Part shown: positions 18,483 through 27,324 of the stretch, in pieces | Position numbering within the stretch: the stretch's first letter is position 1 | Layout: every line of letters begins with the position of its first letter | DNA from: Pelomonas saccharophila_A | Lineage (GTDB): Bacteria > Pseudomonadota > Gammaproteobacteria > Burkholderiales > Burkholderiaceae_C | Length of the DNA: 64,000 bases | Reading direction: 5' to 3' | Assembly: GCF_031458095.1 (NCBI RefSeq) | Contig: NZ_JAVDXU010000001.1 | Span: 2,046,001-2,110,000 of the forward strand | Program-made: the position numbers and the translations under genes | The notes under the pieces: generated by a model | The model's database searches: none | What the model was told of the DNA's origin: nothing | What the model saw: only the letters and a program-made list of their open reading frames with translations

Positions 18483-19364
18483 TCAGGGCAGGCTGCTGGC
18501 GCTGGCCTCGGCTTGCGCGCGCGGCGACAGAAAGGCCCGCAGCACACGCTCGGCCGCCTCGGGGTCGTCACGCCAGGCGCCATGGCCGACACCGGCAAAG
18601 CGCTCGAACTGCACCCATGGCGCCGGCAGCGCGGCGACGATCTCCTCCGCGTCCTGAGGTGGCGTGACGGGATCCTCCTCGCCGGCCATCACCAGCACCG
18701 GGCATTGCACCTTCGAGAGGCCCGGTGTCAAGTCCATGTCGCGCAGCTCGGTGCGGGTGTGAGCGAACAGGATCTCGGGCTTGAACACCATCCAGCCGCC
18801 CGCGTTCGGGTTCTTGGGCTGGGTGTTGTAGAGATGCCGGCAGTGCTTCTCGTAGACCGCCCAGCTGGCCGGGCCGGGGTTCTCCCAGAACTCGCGCGTG
18901 GCCGCCGCCGCATCGGGGCCGCCCAGAGCCCCGAAACGCTCGATCTTGCGTTCCAGGCCGAAGTGGTGCGAGGTGCTGGACAGCACGACCTTGCTCGGGT
19001 GCTCGGGATGGCGGGCCAGATAGCGCTGGGCGACGAAGCCGCCGAAGCTCTGGCCCAGCACGATGGGTTTGGTGACGCCCAACGCGTCGCACAGCCTCAC
19101 CACGTCGTCCGCAAAGACATCCAGCACCCACTCGTCCGCCGGCCGCGGATCGCTGCGGCCATGGCCGCGTTGGTCGTAATAGACGACCTGGCAGAGGTCG
19201 GTGAAGCGGCTGAAGAAGGGGCGGAAAGCGGTGTGGTCGAAGCCGGGGCCGCCATGGATGAGGATCAGCGTCGGCTTCTCGCGCAGTTCCGGGCCGACGG
19301 GCTCATGGCCCAGGCCCTCGATGTCGACAAAAAGGCGGACGCCGGGTTCAATCTCAATACGCAT
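18483..19364 (-). CDS. Alpha/beta hydrolase, proline-iminopeptidase-like
   Basis: This 293-residue alpha/beta-fold hydrolase has the oxyanion motif HGGPG (about 37-41), nucleophile elbow GQSFGG (Ser near 104), Asp in MAGEEDPVTPP and His in GVGHGAW. The HGGPG/GQSFGG combination is typical of S33 proline iminopeptidases and related amidases or esterases. It has no signal peptide and is presumably cytosolic. It starts 4 bp after the stop of the DUF2126-transglutaminase gene and sits between the two ATP-grasp/alpha-E/transglutaminase sets. An aminopeptidase acting on the peptide product is therefore attractive but inferred. A general esterase cannot be excluded. Confidence 0.85.
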   Translation of the reverse strand: MRIEIEPGVRLFVDIEGLGHEPVGPELREKPTLILIHGGPGFDHTAFRPFFSRFTDLCQVVYYDQRGHGRSDPRPADEWVLDVFADDVVRLCDALGVTKPIVLGQSFGGFVAQRYLARHPEHPSKVVLSSTSHHFGLERKIERFGALGGPDAAAATREFWENPGPASWAVYEKHCRHLYNTQPKNPNAGGWMVFKPEILFAHTRTELRDMDLTPGLSKVQCPVLVMAGEEDPVTPPQDAEEIVAALPAPWVQFERFAGVGHGAWRDDPEAAERVLRAFLSPRAQAEASASSLP

Positions 19365-19368
19365 CGGC

Positions 19369-22300
19369 CTAGTTTGCCTTGCGCAGGTCCAGCGTGAACG
19401 GGAACTCCAGACTTCGCTGCGGCTCTTTCACTTCGACACGTCCGGGCGTGTGGCCGATGGCGGCGAAACGCGCCAGGCGCCGGCTCTCGGCCTCATAGGC
19501 ATTGACCGGCAGCGTCGCATAGTTGCGGCCGCCCGGGTGGGCGACGAAATAGCGGCAGCCGCCGAGGGACTTCTGCTGCCAGGTGTCGACCAGGTCCACT
19601 GTCAGCGGTGCGTTGATGCCAAGGGTGGGATGCAGGGCCGAGGGCGGCAGCCAGGCGCGGTAGCGCACGCCGGCCACGAACTCGCCGACGCGGCCCGTGG
19701 GCTGCAGCGGCACGGGCACGCCGTTGACCGTGACGCGGTGGCGCGGATCGACGAGGCCGCTGACATGCACTTCCAGCCTCTCCAGCGACGAGTCCACATA
19801 GCGCACCGTGCCGCCGGCCGAGCCCTCCTCGCCCATCACATGCCAGGGCTCCAGCGCGCTGCGCAGCGTCACATGCACGCCGCGCGAGGCGAACTCGCCG
19901 TATTTGGGGAAGCGGAACTCGAAGTGGGGCGCGAACCAGGCCGGGTCCAGCGCGTAGCCGGCCTCGCCCATGTCCTGCATGACGTCGTTGAAGTCCTCGC
20001 GCACGAAGTGAGGCAGCAGCCAGCGGTCATGCAGCTCGGTGCCCCAGCGCACCAGCGGCGCGCGATAGGGCTGCTTCCAGAAACGTGCCACCAAAGCCCG
20101 CAGCAGCAGTTGCTGCACGATGCTCATGCGCGCATGCGGCGGCATCTCGAAGGCGCGCAGCTCCAGCAGGCCCAGGCGGCCGGTGGCCGAGTCGGGCGAG
20201 TAGAGCTTGTCGATGCAGAACTCGCTGCGGTGGGTGTTGCCGGTCACGTCGACCAGCACATTGCGCAGGGTGCGGTCGATCAGCCAGGGAGCCACGTTCT
20301 CGCCCAGCTTGTGGATCTCAGCCAGCGCAATCTCCAGCTCGCGCAATTGATCGTTGCGCGCCTCGTCCACGCGCGGCGCCTGGCTGGTGGGGCCGATGAA
20401 GAGGCCGCTGAACAGATAGCTCAAGCTGGGATGGTTGTGCCAGTAGGCCAGCAGCGAGGCCAGCAGCGCGGGCCGGCGCAGGAAGGGCGAGTCGGCCGGC
20501 GTCGCGCCGCCGAGCACGAAGTGGTTGCCGCCGCCGGTGCCGGTGTGGCGGCCGTCGATCATGAATTTCTCGCTCGACAGCCGCGTCACACGGGCGGCCT
20601 CGTAGAGGAACTCGGTGTGCGCGACCAGCTCGCCCCAGTTGTGGGCCGGGTGGATGTTGACCTCGATGACGCCGGGGTCGGGCGTGACCTGCAAGAGCTT
20701 CAGGCGCGGGTCGCGCGGTGGCGGATAGCCTTCCAGCACGATCTTGTAGCCGGTGTCCTCGCAGGCCGCCTCCACCGCCGTCAGCAGCTCCAGGTAATGC
20801 TCGAGCTTTTCGAGCGGCGGCATGAAGACATAGAGCACGCCGCTGGCCTGGCCCTTGGCTTCGGCCGCGGGGCCGTTGGCGCGCCTTGGATCGCGGGCCT
20901 CGACGCACAGGGCGGTGCGCGTGATGCCGTGGGCGCTTTCGAAGCGCGCCGGCGCGGTCGCGGCCTCGCCCGCGCCGGCGGCCGCCATGGCCTTGCCATC
21001 GCGCCGCAGGCCCGGCGTCGGCCCGCCGGATGTGACGCCCTGCACCTGGGTGCGCAGGGCTGCCGCCGCGGGCAGCATGCCGCGCGGCGCGAACGGGTCC
21101 TGCTCGATCAGGTAGGGGTAGTCGCCCTTGCTGACCCAGGGCAGGGAATCCAGCGGCAAGCGCCAGCCCATCGGCGAGTCGCCGGGATGCAGATACAGGC
21201 GCTCGTCGCGGAAGAACCAGGGGCCGGTCTGCCAGCGCTTGCCGCCCAGGCGCGGCGCGTCCTCGTTGCGGCGGATGGGCAGCACATAGCCGACGACATG
21301 GGACAGCCCCTGGTCGAAGACGCGGCGCAGGCGCACGCGTTCCATCTCGTCGTCGACGCGCGAGTCGAAGGGGTCGACATTGACGGGCAGGCGGCGTTCC
21401 CGCCACAGGTAGTAGAAGGTGTCCTCATAGCCGGCCTGCACATGCTTGTCGGGCAGGCCGAGCCGCCGCGTCAGCGCGCCCATGAAGGCCTTGGCGTGCT
21501 CGCTGGTGTAGGCGTGGCCCTCGCGCTCGTCGGCGAACCAGTCGGGGTTGCGCCAGCAGGGTTGGCCGTCGGCGCGCCAGTAGATGGACAGGGCCCAGCG
21601 CGGCAGCTGCTCGCCCGGATACCACTTGCCCTGGCCGAAATGCAGGAAGCCGCCCCGGCCGTATTCGTCGCGCAGCTTGTGGGTCAGCTGCTGGGCATAG
21701 ATGCGCTTGGTGGGGCCCAGGGCCTCGGTATTCCATTCGGGAGCGTCACGGTCGTCGATGGAGACGAAGGTGGGTTCGCCGCCCATGGTCAGGCGCACGT
21801 CGCCGGCGACCAGCTCACGGTCGACCTGTGCGCCGAGCTTCAGCACCTCGGCCCACTGCGCTTCGGTATAGGGCTTGGTCACGCGCGGCGACTCGTAGAT
21901 GCGCGTAACGCTCATCTCGTGCTCGAACTCGACCTCGCTCTTGTCGACGCCGCCACTGACGGGCGCGGCGCTGCCCGGCGTGGGCGTGGCGGCCAGCGGG
22001 ATATGGCCCTCGCCGGCCAGCAGGCCCGAGGTGGGGTCCAGGCCTATCCAGCCGGCGCCGGGCAGATAGACCTCGCACCAGGCATGCAGGTCGGTGAAGT
22101 CGACGGTGGTGCCGCTGGGGCCGTCCAGGGCTTTTTCGTCGGGCGTCAGCTGGATCAGGTAGCCGGACACGAAGCGGGCCGCCAGGCCCAGGTGGCGGGC
22201 AATCTGCACCAGCAGCCAGCCGGAGTCGCGGCAGGAGCCCGAGGCCTTTTCCAGCGTCTCCTCCGGCGTCTGCACGCCGGGCTCCAGGCGGATCAGGTAG

Positions 22301-22770
22301 GAGACGCTGTTCTGCACGCGCTGGTTCAGCTCGACGATGAAGTCGATGGTGGGCCGTTCCGTGCGGGGGATGTCCTTCAGATAGGCGGCCAGCAGAGGCG
22401 TGGGGGCCTCGACCTGCAGATAGGGCGCCAGCTCGATGAGCTGGGCCTCGTCATACCCGAACGGGAACTTCTGGGCGTGGGGCTCGAGGAAGAAGTCGAA
22501 GGGGTTGTAGACCGCCATCTCGGCGACCAGGTCCACCGTGACGGTGAACTCGGTCGTCTTCTCGGGGAAGACCAGCCGCGCCAGGTAGTTGGCGAAGGGG
22601 TCCTGCTGCCAGTTGATGAAGTGCGTCTCGGGCTCGATGCGCAGCGAGTAGCTCAGCACCGGCGTGCGGCAATGCGGTGCCGGCCGCAGGCGCACGACCT
22701 GGGGGCCGAGGTTGACGGCGCGGTCGTATTTGTAGCGGGTGACGTGCTTCAGCGCGACATGGATGCTCAT
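19369..22770 (-). CDS. Transglutaminase-like protein with large DUF2126 domain
   Basis: This 1133-residue protein has a transglutaminase N-terminal domain at 1-90 and a catalytic core with Cys near 177 (ASGSCRDSGWLL), His near 231 (DLHAWCEVYLP) and Asp near 246 (GLDPTSGL). From about residue 320 to the end it carries the long DUF2126 region (LTMGGEPTFVSIDDRDAPEWN, GGNHFVLGGATPADSPFLRRP), typical of this family. Its ATG overlaps the alpha-E gene's stop by 4 bp (ATGA), and the alpha-E gene follows the ATP-grasp gene by 3 bp. The three form one operon, the split version of the fused set downstream. Predicted role: processing or transfer in an amide-ligase pathway; the chemistry is unproven. Confidence 0.9.
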   Translation of the reverse strand: MSIHVALKHVTRYKYDRAVNLGPQVVRLRPAPHCRTPVLSYSLRIEPETHFINWQQDPFANYLARLVFPEKTTEFTVTVDLVAEMAVYNPFDFFLEPHAQKFPFGYDEAQLIELAPYLQVEAPTPLLAAYLKDIPRTERPTIDFIVELNQRVQNSVSYLIRLEPGVQTPEETLEKASGSCRDSGWLLVQIARHLGLAARFVSGYLIQLTPDEKALDGPSGTTVDFTDLHAWCEVYLPGAGWIGLDPTSGLLAGEGHIPLAATPTPGSAAPVSGGVDKSEVEFEHEMSVTRIYESPRVTKPYTEAQWAEVLKLGAQVDRELVAGDVRLTMGGEPTFVSIDDRDAPEWNTEALGPTKRIYAQQLTHKLRDEYGRGGFLHFGQGKWYPGEQLPRWALSIYWRADGQPCWRNPDWFADEREGHAYTSEHAKAFMGALTRRLGLPDKHVQAGYEDTFYYLWRERRLPVNVDPFDSRVDDEMERVRLRRVFDQGLSHVVGYVLPIRRNEDAPRLGGKRWQTGPWFFRDERLYLHPGDSPMGWRLPLDSLPWVSKGDYPYLIEQDPFAPRGMLPAAAALRTQVQGVTSGGPTPGLRRDGKAMAAAGAGEAATAPARFESAHGITRTALCVEARDPRRANGPAAEAKGQASGVLYVFMPPLEKLEHYLELLTAVEAACEDTGYKIVLEGYPPPRDPRLKLLQVTPDPGVIEVNIHPAHNWGELVAHTEFLYEAARVTRLSSEKFMIDGRHTGTGGGNHFVLGGATPADSPFLRRPALLASLLAYWHNHPSLSYLFSGLFIGPTSQAPRVDEARNDQLRELEIALAEIHKLGENVAPWLIDRTLRNVLVDVTGNTHRSEFCIDKLYSPDSATGRLGLLELRAFEMPPHARMSIVQQLLLRALVARFWKQPYRAPLVRWGTELHDRWLLPHFVREDFNDVMQDMGEAGYALDPAWFAPHFEFRFPKYGEFASRGVHVTLRSALEPWHVMGEEGSAGGTVRYVDSSLERLEVHVSGLVDPRHRVTVNGVPVPLQPTGRVGEFVAGVRYRAWLPPSALHPTLGINAPLTVDLVDTWQQKSLGGCRYFVAHPGGRNYATLPVNAYEAESRRLARFAAIGHTPGRVEVKEPQRSLEFPFTLDLRKAN

Positions 22771-23702
22771 ACCAGGAAGTCCTTGCTGATGCGGTCACCC
22801 AGGTCCGACACCTCGGCCAGGAAGCCGTCCAGGAAGGGGTGCAGGCCCTCGGTCAGGATCTCGTCGATGCTGCCGAAGGCGAGCTTGGCCTCCAGCCGGC
22901 CGACGCGTCTCAGGGTCTCGCCCGACTGCGGGTTGGCCACGCGCTTGAGGTTGGCCTGCATGCGCGTGATGCAGTGGGACAGCGAGCGCGGCATGTCCGG
23001 CCGCAGGATCAGCAGCTCGGCCACCTTGTCGGGCTGGATGACATTGCTATAGACCTTGCGGTAGATCTCGAAGCCCGACACCGAGCGCAACACGGCCGAC
23101 CAGTAGTAGAAGTCGCGCGCCGCATCGTGCTCGCCCTGGGTCTGCTCCTGGCGGTAGAACTTGACGTCCAGCAGCCGCGCCGTGTTGTCGGACCGTTCCA
23201 GGAAGGAGCCGATGCGGATGAAGTGGAAGGCTTCGTCCTGCAGCATGGTGCCCACCGTCACGCCGCGCGACAGATGGCTGCGGTATTTGACCCATTCGAA
23301 GAACTGCGAGGGGTCGCGCTGCAGCGCGCCTTCGCGCAGCAGCCGGCGGAACTCCAGCCAGGTCTGGTTCATGGTCTCCCAGACCTCGGTCGTCAGTGCA
23401 CCGCGCACGGCCCGCGCGTTCTCGCGCGCGGCGCGCAGGCAGTTGAAGATGGACGACAGATTGCTCTCGTCGGCCACCATGAACTCCATGACATGGCGGG
23501 CATTGATCGTCGAGTACTTGGTGCCGTAGAGGCTGTTCAGCTCGGAGATGGAGATCAGGCTGCGCCAAGTCTGCTCGGACTCATCGGCCGACTGCGGCTG
23601 CAGCGAGGTCTGGTAGGCGATGTCCAGAAGACGGGCCGTGTTCTCCGCGCGCTCAATGTAGCGCGACATCCAGTAAAGATGGTCAGCGGTTCTTGACAGC
23701 AT
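22767..23702 (-). CDS. Alpha-E domain-containing protein (DUF403)
   Basis: This 311-residue all-helical protein is of the alpha-E family, starting with the hallmark MLSRTADHLYWMSRYIERAE and repeating a related motif later (RIGSFLERSDNTARLLDV). Length is typical. No catalytic residues are established for the family, and it always accompanies circularly permuted ATP-grasp genes. Here the ATP-grasp gene ends 3 bp upstream and the DUF2126-transglutaminase gene overlaps its stop by 4 bp. It is probably a structural or carrier-like partner of the ligase. A second alpha-E domain is fused to the other ATP-grasp at 15.7-18.4 kb. Confidence 0.92.
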   Translation of the reverse strand: MLSRTADHLYWMSRYIERAENTARLLDIAYQTSLQPQSADESEQTWRSLISISELNSLYGTKYSTINARHVMEFMVADESNLSSIFNCLRAARENARAVRGALTTEVWETMNQTWLEFRRLLREGALQRDPSQFFEWVKYRSHLSRGVTVGTMLQDEAFHFIRIGSFLERSDNTARLLDVKFYRQEQTQGEHDAARDFYYWSAVLRSVSGFEIYRKVYSNVIQPDKVAELLILRPDMPRSLSHCITRMQANLKRVANPQSGETLRRVGRLEAKLAFGSIDEILTEGLHPFLDGFLAEVSDLGDRISKDFLV

Positions 23703-23705
23703 CGA

Positions 23706-25139
23706 TCAGTCCTCCAGCACCCAGGTGTCCTTCGTTCCACCACCCTGGCTGCTGTTCACCACCAAGGAACCTTCCTTCAACGCGACCCGGGTGAGCCCAC
23801 CCGGCACCATGCGCACCGTCGAGCCCGACAGCACAAAGGGTCGCAGATCAATATGACGCGGCGCGATGCCGCTCTCGACAAAGGTCGGGCAGGTCGACAG
23901 CGACAACGTCGGCTGGGCGATGTAGTTGCCGGGATTGGCCAGCAGCCGCGCGCGGAAGGCCTCGATCTCGTCCTTGGTGGCCGCCGGCCCGACCAGCATG
24001 CCGTAGCCGCCGGCGCCATGGACCTCCTTGACGACCAGCTCCGGCAGATGGGCCAGGGTGTAGGCCAGGTCCTCCTTCTCGCGGCAGACATAGGTCGGCA
24101 CGTTCTGCAGGATGGGCTTCTCGCCGAGATAGAACTCGATCATCTTCGGCACATAGGGGTAGATGGACTTGTCGTCCGCGATGCCGGTGCCGATGGCGTT
24201 GGACAGCGTCACCTTGCCGGCCTTGTAGGCACTGACCAGGCCGGCACAACCGAGCTGGGAGTCGGCGCGAAACACCTGCGGGTCCAGGAAGTCGTCGTCC
24301 AGGCGGCGGTAGATGACGTCCACGCGCTTGGGGCCGCGCGTGGTGCGCATGTACACAAAGCCGCCATCGACGAACAAGTCCTGACCCTCGACCAGCTCCA
24401 CGCCCATCTGCTGGGCCAGGAAGGCGTGCTCGAAGTAGGCCGAGTTGTACATGCCCGGCGTCAGCACGACGACCGTCGGGTCGGACACGCCCGACGGCGC
24501 CACGCTGCGCAGCGTGTCCAGCAGCAGATCGGGGTAGTGCGCCACCGGCGCGATGCGGTGGTTGACGAAGAGATCGGGGAAGAGCCGCATCATCATCTTG
24601 CGGTTCTCGAGCATGTAGCTCACGCCGGAGGGCACCCGCAGGTTGTCTTCCAGCACGTAGTAGTGGCCGCTGCCGTCCGCATGGCCGGCGCGCACGATGT
24701 CGACGCCGGCGATATGGCTGTAGACGCCGCCGGGCACGTCCACGCCCATCATCTCGGGGCGGAACTGGGCGTTCTTGACGATCTCGTCCGCCGGCACGAT
24801 GCCGGCCTTGAGGATCTCCTGGTCGTGATAGACGTCGTGGATGAAGCGGTTCAGCGCCGTCACGCGCTGGGCCAGGCCGGCCTGCATGGACGTCCATTCC
24901 GACGCCGGGATGACGCGCGGGATCAGGTCGAAGGGGATAAGTCTCTCGGTGCCTTCGCCCGAATCCTTGTCGCCATAGACGGCGAAGGTGATGCCCACCC
25001 GCCTGAAGATCAGCTCGGCCTGCTCGCGCCGCTCCCGCATCAGGGATTCGGGCTGGTCGGCCAGCCAGCGGGCATAGGACTCGTAATGCGCGCGGGTGAT
25101 GGGCCCCGCGGCGTTCATCTCGTCAAAGGCGGTCTGCAT
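23706..25139 (-). CDS. Circularly permuted ATP-grasp type 2 family protein
   Basis: This 477-residue stand-alone version of the ligase domain (former DUF404/DUF407) shows the signature segments VSYMLENRKMMMRLFPDLF, VVLTPGMYNSAYFEHAFLAQQMG, VDVIYRRLDDDFLDPQVFR and VVKEVHGAGGYGMLVGPAATK. The start is the ATG at 25139, preceded on the minus strand by ACAGGAGCG. The open frame continues 42 codons upstream without family similarity. It is the first gene of the split operon ATP-grasp, alpha-E, transglutaminase-DUF2126. It probably activates a carboxylate with ATP and joins it to an amine; substrate and product are not known. Confidence 0.92.
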   Translation of the reverse strand: MQTAFDEMNAAGPITRAHYESYARWLADQPESLMRERREQAELIFRRVGITFAVYGDKDSGEGTERLIPFDLIPRVIPASEWTSMQAGLAQRVTALNRFIHDVYHDQEILKAGIVPADEIVKNAQFRPEMMGVDVPGGVYSHIAGVDIVRAGHADGSGHYYVLEDNLRVPSGVSYMLENRKMMMRLFPDLFVNHRIAPVAHYPDLLLDTLRSVAPSGVSDPTVVVLTPGMYNSAYFEHAFLAQQMGVELVEGQDLFVDGGFVYMRTTRGPKRVDVIYRRLDDDFLDPQVFRADSQLGCAGLVSAYKAGKVTLSNAIGTGIADDKSIYPYVPKMIEFYLGEKPILQNVPTYVCREKEDLAYTLAHLPELVVKEVHGAGGYGMLVGPAATKDEIEAFRARLLANPGNYIAQPTLSLSTCPTFVESGIAPRHIDLRPFVLSGSTVRMVPGGLTRVALKEGSLVVNSSQGGGTKDTWVLED

Positions 25140-25201
25140 CGTCGCTCCTGTTCCCTGGCGTGCGACGCAAGTTCCGCGCCCGCGCAAGAAAGAAGCTCCT
25201 G

Positions 25202-25255
25202 GTGCGTGCACGCACGACTTGCGTGCATACCGCCCGGTGCGTGGGCGGCATGCAC
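25202..25255. promoter_or_regulatory. Palindrome and inverted repeat upstream of the ATP-grasp operon
   Basis: The gap between the TonB receptor stop and the ATP-grasp start holds a perfect 14-bp palindrome at 25202-25215 (GTGCGTGCACGCAC) and an inverted repeat at 25223-25255 with two 6-bp arm pairs (GTGCAT/ATGCAC, CCGCCC/GGGCGG), each arm interrupted by one unpaired base. The first could be an operator, the second a terminator for the receptor gene, although no T-run follows. Function is inferred from position. Confidence 0.4.
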
Positions 25256-25277
25256 GGTTGTACACCGGCTTTGGCGG

Positions 25278-27257
25278 TCAGAAACGCAGTTGCAACCCTG
25301 TACTCGCCGATCGGCCGGGCTGGGGAGCCAGGTCACGGATGGTCGGCACGGCCGTGGCGTTGTAGGCCAGCTTGTTGCCCAGGTTGTCCAGCTTCAGATA
25401 CCAGAGGGCGTCGGTCTGGCCCCAGCGCAGCTGGCGGGCGACCGACAGGCGCAGCAGGCCGTAGCCGGGCGTCGGCGTGTCGAACTCGGCGACACGGGTC
25501 TGGCGGGCAGCACCGCGCCATTCCAGCTTGCCCGACCAGTCGCCCTGCCTGGCCTCCAGGCCCAGCATGGCGCGCAGCGGCGCCAGGCGCGGCAGGGGTT
25601 CGCCGGTGGCGCGGTTGTCACCGCGCACGGCGTCCAGCTGGCTCAGCAGGGCGATGGCCGGGTGGACCTGCCAGCGGCCTTCCAGTTCCACGCCGCGCAG
25701 ACGTGCCGGCACGGCCTGGAAGGCATAGACGGGGACGGTCTCGCCGTCGTTGTCGGCCGTCTCGCCGGTGGCCTGCAGGGCGATGTAGTTGGCAAAGCGG
25801 GTCTCGTAGACGTTGACGTGCACATGGCTGCCATCGCCTTCCCACTTCAGGCCGATGTCGGCCCCCTTGGAGCGTTCCAGGCCCAGGTTGGCGTCGCCCC
25901 GCTCATAGGCGGCGCTGGCCACATGCAGGCCGTTGGCAAACAGCTCGTAATAGGCCGGGGCGCGCTGGGTGCGGTTCAGGTTGGCGCTCAGGCTCCAGGC
26001 CGAATTCAGCGGGTAGACGCCGCTCAGGGCCAGGCTGACGGGCTTGAAGCGCCGCGACGCCGCCGCACCAAAGCGCTCGCCGCCTTCCGAATCCACCGTC
26101 ACGCTCTCGGTGCGCGCGCCGGCCGACCAGTCCACGCCACCCAGCTTGGCCTGCTCCAGCAGGAAGACGCCGGTGTTGCGCGTGCGCGTGCTGGGCACGA
26201 AGGCTTCCTCGCCCAGGGCCGAGAAGTCCAGGGACTCGGTCTGCAGGCCGATCAGGCCCTTGACCGGGCCGACGGCGGCGTGCTCGATCTCGACACGGCC
26301 GTCGGTGCCGGTGCTCTTGAAGGTCGTGCCGACCTCGCCCGTGCCTTCCACTTCCTGGTGCTCATAGCGGTTGCGGCTGAGCTGCCAGCTGACGCGGTGG
26401 ACAGGACTGTCGGCCGTCGCCCATTCGCCCGCCGTGGCGATGCGCTGGCGCTGCATGCGGATGGTCACGTCCTCCTCGGCCGTGGTGCCGTAATTGGTGT
26501 GGAAGTCGTCCACCGACACGCCGGCATAGCCGCCCTGGAAGAACACCGAGCCGCCGACGGCGCCGCCATGGCTGCGGGCGGCCGAGTTGCGCACGCTGGT
26601 GCGGCTTTCGCCCTCGCTGTCAAAGCGCGGCGCGATCTGGTCGCCGGCATCGCGGCCGGCCAGGTCGACATGCCAGCCCAAGCCGGAGTGGGCCTGGCCG
26701 CTGCCGCCGTCCAGCACGACGGCGCCGCTCTTGTCACGGCTGGCGCCGCCCAGGCGGACCTCGGCTGCACCGCTGAGTCCGTTGATCAGCGTGCGCGGGA
26801 TGCGGTTGTCCAGGGTGTTGACGACGCCGCCGACCGCATTGCCGCCATACAGCAGGGCCGCCGCGCCGCGCAGCACCTCGACCTTGTCGATGACCAGGGG
26901 ATCGATGGCCACGCCATGGTCGAAGCTGAGGTTGGACGCGTCCACCGAGGCGCCGGAGTTGTTCAGGATGCGCACCCGGTCGCCATCCAGGCCGCGGATG
27001 CTGGGCCGGCTGGCGTTGGGGCCGAAGTTGGTGGCGGCCACGCCGGGCAGGCCCTGCAGGGTGTCGCCGAGGTTGGCGGCGCGGGTCAGCACGAGCTGGT
27101 CACCGCCGAGACTGTCGCTGGGCTGGGCCAGCACCTGGCTCTTCAGCGGGTTGCCGGTGACGACGACCTTGTCGAGGGATTCGGCGGGCTCGGCTTGAGC
27201 AGAAAGAGAAACGAGAAGGCAGGCGGCCGCAAGGGGCGCCAGGGCAAAGGAACGCAT
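25278..27257 (-). CDS. TonB-dependent outer-membrane receptor (possibly metal, ZnuD-like)
   Basis: This 659-residue outer-membrane gated channel has a signal peptide (1-22, ending SAQAEPAE), a TonB-box-like DKVVVTGNP, a plug domain (GLPGVAATNFGPNASRPSIRG; VEVLRGAAALLYGGNAVGG) and a beta-barrel ending in the terminal phenylalanine (STGLQLRF) needed for outer-membrane assembly. The start is the ATG at 27257. The plug segment with NSGASVDASNLSFDHGVAID and the VNTLDNRIP stretch resembles ZnuD-type zinc receptors, so zinc uptake is suggested but not shown. A small Cys/His protein gene lies 67 bp upstream on the same strand. I saw no recognisable Zur or Fur box. Confidence 0.88.
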   Translation of the reverse strand: MRSFALAPLAAACLLVSLSAQAEPAESLDKVVVTGNPLKSQVLAQPSDSLGGDQLVLTRAANLGDTLQGLPGVAATNFGPNASRPSIRGLDGDRVRILNNSGASVDASNLSFDHGVAIDPLVIDKVEVLRGAAALLYGGNAVGGVVNTLDNRIPRTLINGLSGAAEVRLGGASRDKSGAVVLDGGSGQAHSGLGWHVDLAGRDAGDQIAPRFDSEGESRTSVRNSAARSHGGAVGGSVFFQGGYAGVSVDDFHTNYGTTAEEDVTIRMQRQRIATAGEWATADSPVHRVSWQLSRNRYEHQEVEGTGEVGTTFKSTGTDGRVEIEHAAVGPVKGLIGLQTESLDFSALGEEAFVPSTRTRNTGVFLLEQAKLGGVDWSAGARTESVTVDSEGGERFGAAASRRFKPVSLALSGVYPLNSAWSLSANLNRTQRAPAYYELFANGLHVASAAYERGDANLGLERSKGADIGLKWEGDGSHVHVNVYETRFANYIALQATGETADNDGETVPVYAFQAVPARLRGVELEGRWQVHPAIALLSQLDAVRGDNRATGEPLPRLAPLRAMLGLEARQGDWSGKLEWRGAARQTRVAEFDTPTPGYGLLRLSVARQLRWGQTDALWYLKLDNLGNKLAYNATAVPTIRDLAPQPGRSASTGLQLRF

Positions 27258-27324
27258 GAGGGGGACTTCCGCAACAGGAAAACGCAAACACCCGCGCCAG
27301 GGTCGGCGCAGGAAGGCTTGGAGT

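Noticed and set aside
19201..23052. Long plus-strand open frame of 1283 codons opposite the DUF2126-transglutaminase and alpha-E genes
   Set aside because: No recognisable domains, composition biased to Ala/Gly/Gln/Arg/His typical of antisense frames in GC-rich DNA, and the opposite strand has clear families with tight operon junctions.
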